Positions 55,995-64,000 of a stretch of 64,000 nucleotides of DNA are shown piece by piece. This DNA comes from Streptomyces sp. NBC_00190 (GTDB lineage: Bacteria > Actinomycetota > Actinomycetes > Streptomycetales > Streptomycetaceae). The stretch spans positions 6,572,001 through 6,636,000 of the forward strand of contig NZ_CP108131.1 in the NCBI RefSeq assembly GCF_036203305.1, given 5' to 3'. The notes beneath the pieces were generated by a model. That model did no database searches. It was not told the DNA's origin and saw nothing but the letters and a program-made list of their open reading frames with translations. The stretch's first letter is position 1. Each line of letters begins with the position of its first letter. The translations under genes and the position numbers were made by a program.

Positions 55995-56243
55995 TCAGGC
56001 GTCCGTGGTGACGGAGGCGACGTGCCGGGCCCAGCCCCCGATGGTCGGATCCGCCACCAGGGACTCGAATTTCACTGGTACGCCGCTGCGCCGCCAGCGG
56101 CCGCTGAGCCGCATCAGGTCCAGCGAGGTCAGGCCCAGGAGAACCAGGTTCGCCTGGTCGGGAATGTCGTCCGGCGCCGTGTCGATCAGCGCGGCGACCA
56201 CCGCCCGGATCTCGTCCGCCGAGCGGGGCGCGTCGGTGTCCAT
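55995..56243 (-). CDS. Stand-alone aryl carrier protein
   Basis: An 82-aa phosphopantetheine-binding protein with attachment Ser40 in LLGLTSLDLMRLSG. The Ser-Leu-Asp context and RWRRSGVPVKFESLV resemble aryl carrier domains such as those of EntB. Encoded between phzD and an aryl-AMP ligase, it probably carries an activated aromatic acid (a phenazine carboxylate or an earlier ring acid) for reaction with the KAS III-like enzyme. Confidence 0.88.
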   Translation of the reverse strand: MDTDAPRSADEIRAVVAALIDTAPDDIPDQANLVLLGLTSLDLMRLSGRWRRSGVPVKFESLVADPTIGGWARHVASVTTDA

Positions 56244-56273
56244 CGTGGTGTCGGCCTTTCTGTGGCGGTCGGT

Positions 56274-57962
56274 TCAGCCCGCGTGCGGTGCTGCCGCACG
56301 GGGCGCGCGGGCGGGGAGGAACGCCGCCGCGGCGGGGACGGCCTCGCCGCGCGCGAGCGCGGCGAGCACCTTCTTGTCGGTCTTTCCGAGACCGGTCAGG
56401 GGCAGTTCGGTGACGATCTCGACGCGGTCCGGCAGCTTGTACGCGGCCAGGCCGCGCTGCTCCAGGGCCGTCTTGATCTCGGCCAGCGTCGGGGCCCGGT
56501 CCACGGGGACGAGGAAGGCACAGGTGCGCTCGCCCAGGAACGCGTCGGGACAGGGCACGACGGCCGCGCGGGAGACCGATCCGAGGGCCAGGAGATGGCC
56601 TTCGACCTCGGCGGCGGAAACCTTGTCGCCGCCGCGGATGATGACGTCCTTGATGCGACCCTCGATCACGAGGTTTCCCTCGGGCGTCAACCGTGCCAGG
56701 TCGCCGCTGCGGTAGAAGCCGTCGTCGGTGAAGGCCCGGCTGTTGTGCTCCGGGGCCCGGTAGTAGCCCCGGAGCGTGTATGGGCCCCGCGCGAGCAGCT
56801 CGCCGATGCCACCCGGCGACAGCTCCCGGTCCTGCTCGTCGACGATGCGGATCTCGTCGGCCGCGGAGACCGGCCGCCCCTGGGTGCCCAGCACGGTGGC
56901 GGCCGGATCGTCCTCGCGGGTGAAGGTCAGCAGTCCCTCGGCCATCCCGAAGACCTGCTGGAGCCGGCAGCCGAAGGCGGGCTCGACGCGCGCGGCCACC
57001 TCCGGGTACAGCTTGGCGCTGCCCACCTGGAGGAAGCGGAGGCTGCCGAGGTCCGCCTCGTGCCATTCCGCCGCCTCCAGCCACAACTGCAGGACGCTCG
57101 GAACGACGGAGGTGAAGGTCACGCCCTCCCGTTCGATGAGCGGGAAGCACCGCTCGGGGGTGGGGTCCTGGGCCAGCACCACAGTGCCGCCGGCGCCGAG
57201 CATCCCGATCACCCCGGGGCAGCCCCAGGTGAAGTTGAACTCGACGGGTAGGACGGCGAGGTACACGTCGTCGGCGGAGACCGGGCCCGCCGCGCGGGCG
57301 GCCCGGGCCTGGCAGACGTAGTCGTCGTGGGTGCGCGGGATCAGCTTCGGAAGGGCGGTGGTGCCCCCGGACAGCAGGAAGAACGCGACGTCCGAAGCAT
57401 CGGGGGCGGGCAGCGGCACGGGCTCGGCGTCCACCTCCGCCAGCGGTACGACGTCCCCGTCCCCCTTCTCGTCCCCGGTCTGCGGGGCGCCGGAGACGAA
57501 GAGGTGCGTGAGCCCGCCGACCTCCGCGCGGACCTGACGGGCCAGCCCGAGGTGGTCGAAGCCGTGGTGGCTGTGTGGGAAGACGTATCCGACCGCACCG
57601 GAGTGGTCGCACAGATGGCGGATCTCCTGGGCGCGGTGGGCGGGCAGCGCGAAGACCGGCAGGGCGCCGAGGCGGAACAGCGCGAAGCACACGACGACGA
57701 AGTCCGGTCCGTTGGGCAGCTGGACCACGACCCGGTCACCCGCGCCGATGCCGCGGGCGCGGAAGCCGACGGCCATCCGCCGGGTGCGCAGGCCCAGTTC
57801 GGCGTACGAGATCCGTACGTCGTCCTGGACGAGCGCGGCCTTGTCGCCGTGCGCGGCGACGGCGGCGTCCAGCAGGTCCACCAGGCTCTCGCTACGCCAG
57901 TGGCCCTCGGCGCGGTGGCGTGCGGCCACCTCAGGTGGCCAGGGGGTGCATCCTTCGAGCAT
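56274..57962 (-). CDS. Aryl-AMP ligase (DhbE/EntE-like)
   Basis: A 562-aa adenylating enzyme with FFLLSGGTTALPKLIPRTH (P-loop), VLPVEFNFTWGCPG, QVFGMAEGLLTFTR, YYRSGDLAR-like GFYRSGDLARL, and the terminal catalytic Lys in TGLGKTDKKVL. Similarity is to 2,3-dihydroxybenzoate-AMP ligases. It should activate an aromatic carboxylate and load the carrier protein encoded 30 bp downstream. The exact acid is not readable; in a phz operon a phenazine carboxylic acid is the leading candidate. Confidence 0.9.
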   Translation of the reverse strand: MLEGCTPWPPEVAARHRAEGHWRSESLVDLLDAAVAAHGDKAALVQDDVRISYAELGLRTRRMAVGFRARGIGAGDRVVVQLPNGPDFVVVCFALFRLGALPVFALPAHRAQEIRHLCDHSGAVGYVFPHSHHGFDHLGLARQVRAEVGGLTHLFVSGAPQTGDEKGDGDVVPLAEVDAEPVPLPAPDASDVAFFLLSGGTTALPKLIPRTHDDYVCQARAARAAGPVSADDVYLAVLPVEFNFTWGCPGVIGMLGAGGTVVLAQDPTPERCFPLIEREGVTFTSVVPSVLQLWLEAAEWHEADLGSLRFLQVGSAKLYPEVAARVEPAFGCRLQQVFGMAEGLLTFTREDDPAATVLGTQGRPVSAADEIRIVDEQDRELSPGGIGELLARGPYTLRGYYRAPEHNSRAFTDDGFYRSGDLARLTPEGNLVIEGRIKDVIIRGGDKVSAAEVEGHLLALGSVSRAAVVPCPDAFLGERTCAFLVPVDRAPTLAEIKTALEQRGLAAYKLPDRVEIVTELPLTGLGKTDKKVLAALARGEAVPAAAAFLPARAPRAAAPHAG

Positions 57963-57994
57963 CGAAAGAACTCCTCTCGGGTCTCTGATCGGGG

Positions 57995-59035
57995 TCAGCC
58001 GGTCCCGCCGGGCTCGGCGGTGATCTCCAGCAGGGCGCAGGCGGCCTCCATGCCGGTGGTGAAGCCGAGCATCAGCACCTGGTCCCCGGTCCGTACCTGG
58101 CCGCTGCTCCACAGGTGTTCGAGACCGAGGGCGAAGTCGGACACGCTCGCGTGGCCGATGCGGCGGTTGAACTCCCACGTACCGCGCTCGGCGCGCAGGT
58201 CCAGCGGGTCGAGGAGGAACACGCTCAGCGGATCCCGATTGAAGCCGTTGTGCACGATCCGGGCGACCTGGTCGAGTGAACTGCTGGCGGACGTCAGCGT
58301 GCGCTGCACGCTGTCGGCGATCAGCTCGCCGAAGTCCCCGAGCGGGATGGCACCACCCTCCGCCCACTTCAGCCGCCAGTGCTCCAGACGGGTCTCGAAG
58401 TCCATCACCCGGTGCACCGGCGCCTGCGGGGGCAGCAGCGGCTCGTTCCCGCGGTGCATGGCCTCCATGCCGGGCTGCGAGACGAAGTCCATGGCGAGCA
58501 GCCGGGCGAAGCCGCCGCGCCGCGAAACCACCAGCGAGGAGCCTGCGTCCGCGAGCACGAACATCGACGAGGACCGCCAGCGGTCCACCAGAGGTGTCGC
58601 GAAGTTGTCGGCGGCTGTCAGCAGCATCGCCGCGTCGGGATCGGCCGAGGCGCCCAGGTACAGTGCCGCCGTCTGGAGGCCCGCCAGCAGACCGAGACAG
58701 CCGTGCTGGACGTGGAAGGCGGACACCGGCCGGTCCAGAGTGTGCAGCAGTACGTAGTGGGCCGGCGACCAGCCTTCGGGGCCCTGGTAGTACGTGCTGC
58801 TGTGGATAAGGCCCCGGAAGTCCTCCGGCCGGTGGCCGGACCGCCCGATCGCGGTCTGTGCGGCGCGTACGGCCATGTCGACGGCGGACAAGGACTCCTC
58901 GACGGCGACCGACTCCAGGCCGGAAGCCTCGCGGGCCTCTTCGTCGTACCGGCCGGTGCGGACCGCTTGTTCCGTCGTGACGGCGGGCGGGAGGTACGTG
59001 CCGACCCCCGCGAGGTGGATGTTCTCGAAGTTCAT
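57995..59035 (-). CDS. KAS III-like ketosynthase
   Basis: A 346-aa FabH-type thiolase-fold protein with nucleophile Cys113 in VQHGCLGLL and His262 in IVHNGFNRDP. The third FabH residue (Asn of GNTSAAS) is replaced by His295 in IGHASVSDF, so it is not a normal fatty-acid initiator. It likely condenses or transfers an acyl group onto the aryl carrier substrate, as proposed for acetyl-phenazine formation in esmeraldin/saphenamycin-type pathways (from memory). Starts at the tautomerase stop. Confidence 0.88.
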   Translation of the reverse strand: MNFENIHLAGVGTYLPPAVTTEQAVRTGRYDEEAREASGLESVAVEESLSAVDMAVRAAQTAIGRSGHRPEDFRGLIHSSTYYQGPEGWSPAHYVLLHTLDRPVSAFHVQHGCLGLLAGLQTAALYLGASADPDAAMLLTAADNFATPLVDRWRSSSMFVLADAGSSLVVSRRGGFARLLAMDFVSQPGMEAMHRGNEPLLPPQAPVHRVMDFETRLEHWRLKWAEGGAIPLGDFGELIADSVQRTLTSASSSLDQVARIVHNGFNRDPLSVFLLDPLDLRAERGTWEFNRRIGHASVSDFALGLEHLWSSGQVRTGDQVLMLGFTTGMEAACALLEITAEPGGTG

Positions 59036-59217
59036 GCGCCGGGCTTCCCCGCGATCCCCCAGCTCTCCCGGGGCACGGGGGTGAGCACCACCCACACGGC
59101 CTCGCGCACCTCCTCGCCCAGCGCACCGGCCGCGGCGTCCGTGAGGCGGCCGATCAGCTCGGCGCGGGTGCGCTCGTCGAGCCGGTCCTGGTAGAGCTTC
59201 ACTTCGATGAGAGGCAT
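59032..59217 (-). CDS. 4-oxalocrotonate tautomerase-like protein
   Basis: A 61-aa tautomerase with the catalytic N-terminal Pro immediately after Met (MPLIEVKLYQDRLDER) and a conserved Arg pattern. It could catalyse keto-enol shifts or decarboxylation of a beta-keto product, which suits a position between the KAS III-like gene and the aminotransferase. Its start lies within the 3' end of the aminotransferase gene, so translation is coupled on both sides. Confidence 0.85.
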   Translation of the reverse strand: MPLIEVKLYQDRLDERTRAELIGRLTDAAAGALGEEVREAVWVVLTPVPRESWGIAGKPGA

Positions 59218-60446
59218 GACAGTCCTTTCACTTCGGAGCTGAGAACGTCTTCGAGAGCGGCCACCAGATGGTCGACCTGACGGTCGGAAAGCCCGGGCTG
59301 GCACGGTAGGTTGACGTGCTGGCCGAACCACAGTTCCTCGGCGACCGGGCACTGCCCGAGGCCATGACCCCGCTCGCGCCACTCCGGCAGCAGATGGAGC
59401 GGCAGGTAGCGCAGCTGGACCTCCACACCGCGCTCGTCGAGACCGCGGACCACCGCCTCGCGCAGGCCGGGCGGGCCGTCCACGAAGAAGGTGTAGAGGT
59501 GCTGGGCGTGCCGCACCCCGGACCGCGGCTGCTGGAGGCGGGTGTACGGATGGCCGGCGATCACCTCGTCCAGCCGGCGGGCGATCTCCCGTCTGCGGTC
59601 CACCAGTTCGTCCAGCCGTTCCATCTGGGCCAGGCCCACGGCGGCCGCCGCCTCGGACAGGGTGGCGTTGGTGCCCGGGCGGCGGACCTCGGAGCACACC
59701 TGCTCGTACGCGGGTGACGCGTATTTCATCCAGGGCAGCAACTCCCGGCCCGGCACGAGGCCCTCGTGGCGGGCCGACGCGAATTCTCCGTCCACCTCGT
59801 TGGAGCGGAGCCGGTCCAGCCGCTCGGCCCAGTCGTCCCGGTCCAGGGTGATCATGCCGCCCTCGCCGAGGGTGGTGATGTTCTTGGACGCGTGGAAGCT
59901 GAAGCAGCCGATGTCGCCCAGGGAGCCGGGGCGGCGGCCGTCGTACACCGCGCCCAGCGCGTGCGCGCAGTCCTCGATCACCGTGATGCCCCGGTCCCGG
60001 GTCACCGCCGTGATCTCGTCCATCTCCGCGCTCCAGCCACCGTAGTGGACCAGCAGCACGGCCCGGGTACGGTCGGTGATCAGCGACTTCAGCGACGCCG
60101 GGTCGATGTTCAGCGAGTCGGGGTCGACATCGCAGAACCGGACGGTGGCTGGCAGCCCGAGCAGGGGCTGGACGGTCGCCTGGAACGTCTGGGGGGTGAC
60201 GATGACCTCGTCGCCCTCCTTCAGGTCCAGCAGGTGGATGGCCAGTTCCAGCGCGACCGTGCCACTGGTGACCGACAGGGCGTGCCGCGTGCCGATGTGT
60301 TCGCGGAACCGCTGCTCGAAGCGGTCCCGGAACGATCCCGTGGACAGGGAGCCGTCCGAGGCGATCAGTTGCTCCAGCGCCTTGGCCTCGGCTGCACCGA
60401 GGATGCTGCCACGGCTCACGTACGGCACGGCGTAGGTTCCGCGCAT
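59199..60446 (-). CDS. DegT/DnrJ/EryC1/StrS-family aminotransferase
   Basis: A 415-aa PLP-dependent enzyme with SVTSGTVALELAIHLL, VIEDCAHALGAVYDGR and the PLP Lys in FSFHASKNITTLGEGG. Members usually aminate keto-sugars or carbasugar ketones; without any sugar gene nearby a keto group on the phenazine or a precursor ring is a possible target. It is the first gene of the eight-gene minus-strand operon, with GGAGGA upstream of ATG 60446. Confidence 0.9.
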   Translation of the reverse strand: MRGTYAVPYVSRGSILGAAEAKALEQLIASDGSLSTGSFRDRFEQRFREHIGTRHALSVTSGTVALELAIHLLDLKEGDEVIVTPQTFQATVQPLLGLPATVRFCDVDPDSLNIDPASLKSLITDRTRAVLLVHYGGWSAEMDEITAVTRDRGITVIEDCAHALGAVYDGRRPGSLGDIGCFSFHASKNITTLGEGGMITLDRDDWAERLDRLRSNEVDGEFASARHEGLVPGRELLPWMKYASPAYEQVCSEVRRPGTNATLSEAAAAVGLAQMERLDELVDRRREIARRLDEVIAGHPYTRLQQPRSGVRHAQHLYTFFVDGPPGLREAVVRGLDERGVEVQLRYLPLHLLPEWRERGHGLGQCPVAEELWFGQHVNLPCQPGLSDRQVDHLVAALEDVLSSEVKGLSCLSSK

Positions 60447-60556
60447 GACGGGTCCTCCGGCGTTGGGGTCGGGGAGTGGGGGGCTGCCGCATCCCACGGC
60501 AGGCATGCCGGAAATCAAGCATTGCGGCCCCGCCCCGGGCAAGGGAAAACACCATT

Positions 60557-62583
<2,027 letters not shown>

Positions 62584-62596
62584 GGGGGGAATGTAC

Positions 62597-63310
62597 ATGC
62601 GAGGCAATCAGCTCGCCGAATTACGCCACGGGATGTACAGCGAGCCGCTCAGTGAATCGTGCCGGCGCGTTCTCGAACGCGGCGAGCACGCTCTCGTCGG
62701 AGTGAGCGCGGGCAACAGCTATTTCGGCCAGGAGCGCCTGACCGGGCTGCTGGAATGGGCCGGCCGTACGTTCTCCGCCGTCGACGTGGTGTACGTCGAC
62801 ACGCACATCGACACCATGCTCGTCGCCGACGGGCGTCCTCCCGAATACGCGGCGCGTTCGGCCCGCAGCACCGTTAAGGACGTCCGCCGGCGGATCCGCC
62901 GCGCCGTGGAGCGGGCCGACCCGGCCGGCCTGCGGATCCGGGTGCGCGCGCTGAGCGAACTGCTCCACACCCCGGAGTACCGGGAAGTGCGGCGGCGGAC
63001 GGACCGCGCCATGCGCGAGGATCCCGGATTCGCCGCCACCTGCGAGGAGATGGTGCGCCAGGTGGTGGAGCACCGCACGGGCCGGGGAGCCGCGGTCACT
63101 CCGGCGCATCTGGAGGCCGGCATGGGCTACGTCCAGGCCGAGGCGCCGCTCTTCGTCGATGCGCCCACCGTCTTCAACGTGCCCTCGTCCATGGTCTGTT
63201 ACCACACGGACACCCCGATCAGTACCTATCTCGTGCAGCCGGATTCTACCTTCCGCGTCGCACCGGGCCATGGCCACATGATCGTCCGGCCGGCTACTGC
63301 GGACTGCTGA
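62597..63310 (+). CDS. albC: tRNA-dependent cyclodipeptide synthase (AlbC-like)
   Basis: A 237-aa cyclodipeptide synthase that joins two aminoacyl-tRNA-borne residues into a diketopiperazine. With the ATG at 62597 (GAGGGGGGA 6 bp upstream) the key AlbC residues fall at identical numbers: Ser37 and Asn40 in VGVSAGNSYFGQ, Tyr178 and Glu182 in GYVQAEAP, Tyr202 in MVCYHTDTP. VVYVDTHIDTMLVADGR and LSELLHTPEYR also recall AlbC. First-pocket residues (Leu33, Gly35, Val65, Leu119, Leu185) look AlbC-like; some second-pocket positions differ. ATG 62591 is an alternative start. Confidence 0.94.
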   Translation: MRGNQLAELRHGMYSEPLSESCRRVLERGEHALVGVSAGNSYFGQERLTGLLEWAGRTFSAVDVVYVDTHIDTMLVADGRPPEYAARSARSTVKDVRRRIRRAVERADPAGLRIRVRALSELLHTPEYREVRRRTDRAMREDPGFAATCEEMVRQVVEHRTGRGAAVTPAHLEAGMGYVQAEAPLFVDAPTVFNVPSSMVCYHTDTPISTYLVQPDSTFRVAPGHGHMIVRPATADC

Positions 63311-64000
63311 CCAGCGCCGCCAGCCGCTCCAGCCGGGTGCGCAGGGAGCGCTGCTCGGAGGCGAGCAACCGGACCAGCCCGTGCAGCCGCTCGATCTCGT
63401 CGGGGCGGCCGGAGTCCGGACCCGGCCGGCGGGCCCCTCCCCCTACGGGGGCCGGCCGGCTGCGGCGCAGCGAGAGCGCCAGCTGCTCCTGGAACCGGGT
63501 CCGCCCGGGGTGCTTCGCCACCGCCGCCTGCAGCTCGCCGAGCACCTCGTCATGACGCCCGGTGCGCAGGGCGGTGTCGAAGAGCGTCTCCAGCGCGTCC
63601 TGCCGGATCCGCTCGTACTCGGCCGCCAGCCCGGCGCAGATCGGACCCATGGCGATGCCTTCGAGCACCTCGCCCCGCCACAGCGCGAGGGCCCGGCGCA
63701 AGGCCTCGTACGCGGCCTGCGGTTCTTGCTCGGCCGTCCCCCGGGCCCTGGCCACGGCCAGCCGGAACCGGCCGGCGTCGGTATCGAGTTCCCCGGCCGC
63801 AAGCTCGTACCCCGTGCTGTGCCGGATCAGGCGGGGAGCGTTGGCGCGCTCGGGCTCCACCAGCGCCAGCCGCCCCCGCAGCCGGGAGACGTGGGCCTGC
63901 AGGGCGTTGGCCGCCTTGGCGGGCGGGTGGTCGCCCCACAGCTCACGGGTCAGCCGCCCGGCCGGCACCACGACGCCCGGCCGCGCCAGCAGCGTACCGA
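63294..64000 (-). CDS. SARP-family regulator (5' end beyond window)
   Basis: Partial gene: at least 235 codons, with the frame still open at the right edge. Visible are the end of the OmpR-like DNA-binding domain (PAGRLTRELWGDHPPAKAA, ALQAHVSRLRGRL), the activation domain (AYEALRRALALWRGEVLEG, RIQDALETLFD-like region, HPGRTRFQEQLALSLRR) and a C-terminal heptad-rich helix (LVRLLASEQRSLRTRLERL). GTG at 63971 is in frame but homology extends upstream, so it is not the true start. Its 3' end overlaps albC by 17 bp. It is the second SARP of the cluster. Confidence 0.85.
   Translation of the reverse strand, partial: GTLLARPGVVVPAGRLTRELWGDHPPAKAANALQAHVSRLRGRLALVEPERANAPRLIRHSTGYELAAGELDTDAGRFRLAVARARGTAEQEPQAAYEALRRALALWRGEVLEGIAMGPICAGLAAEYERIRQDALETLFDTALRTGRHDEVLGELQAAVAKHPGRTRFQEQLALSLRRSRPAPVGGGARRPGPDSGRPDEIERLHGLVRLLASEQRSLRTRLERLAALVSSPQ

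Noticed and set aside
62597..63310. Reading the cyclodipeptide synthase as an aminoacyl-tRNA-dependent transferase acting on the phenazine
   Set aside because: The close match to AlbC residues together with albA and albB beside it makes diketopiperazine formation the simpler reading; kept only as a remote option.

Overview
The window is high-GC actinobacterial DNA and almost certainly a Streptomyces chromosome. The support is the very strong third-position G/C bias, frequent GTG (and several TTG) starts, tightly overlapped ATGA/GTGA operons, leaderless genes with a TANNNT box 6-7 nt before the start codon, and typical Streptomyces families (FemX, SARP and LAL regulators, AllR/allantoinase, F420- and FMN-dependent oxidoreductases, CYP107- and CYP125-like P450s). 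No rRNA, tRNA, CRISPR array, IS transposase or phage gene was seen.

Layout. 1-4.4 kb: a NarL-type two-component system facing an FtsX-like ABC exporter. 4.4-8.0 kb: allantoin use (IclR regulator, allantoinase, allantoicase), with candidate operators between regulator and operon. 8.1-12.5 kb: single genes (SDR, RibD-like reductase, small secreted protein, DMT transporter, P450). 12.5-18.4 kb: a sugar or inositol-type unit (Gfo/Idh dehydrogenase diverging from binding protein, permease, ATPase, ROK kinase and membrane protein). 18.4-31.3 kb: MBL hydrolase, exonuclease III, secreted hydrolase, L,D-transpeptidase, a cell-wall operon (FemX, MurJ, OmpR-type two-component system, GerMN-like lipoprotein), P450. 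31.4-36.5 kb: gamma-glutamyltransferase, a methionine aminopeptidase diverging from a small XRE regulator across a nested palindrome, F420 enzyme. 36.7-42.5 kb: reductive pyrimidine or hydantoin catabolism (beta-ureidopropionase, aminotransferase, dihydropyrimidinase, LLM oxidoreductase) and an amidohydrolase. 42.6-44.7 kb: XRE regulator, ImmA/IrrE peptidase and MAB_1171c-like membrane protein.

44.8 kb to the window end is a biosynthetic gene cluster. A SARP regulator is followed by phzB, a YdhR-like gene, phzG, phzF and a LAL regulator. An opposing eight-gene operon carries a DegT aminotransferase, a tautomerase, a KAS III-like enzyme, an aryl-AMP ligase, an aryl carrier protein, phzD, phzE and phzC. 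Together these encode every core phenazine enzyme, plus a module able to activate an aryl carboxylate and condense it with an acyl group. Directly beyond it is an albonoursin-type operon: an FMN luciferase-like oxidoreductase coupled to albA and albB (cyclic dipeptide oxidase) and albC (tRNA-dependent cyclodipeptide synthase), closed by a second SARP that runs off the window. 11-bp-spaced heptamer repeats, the usual form of SARP operators, lie before phzB and between the two divergent operons. The phenazine/dehydro-diketopiperazine combination is the most notable content. Whether it makes one hybrid product or two separate ones cannot be decided from sequence. No export or self-resistance gene was seen in the visible part of the cluster.
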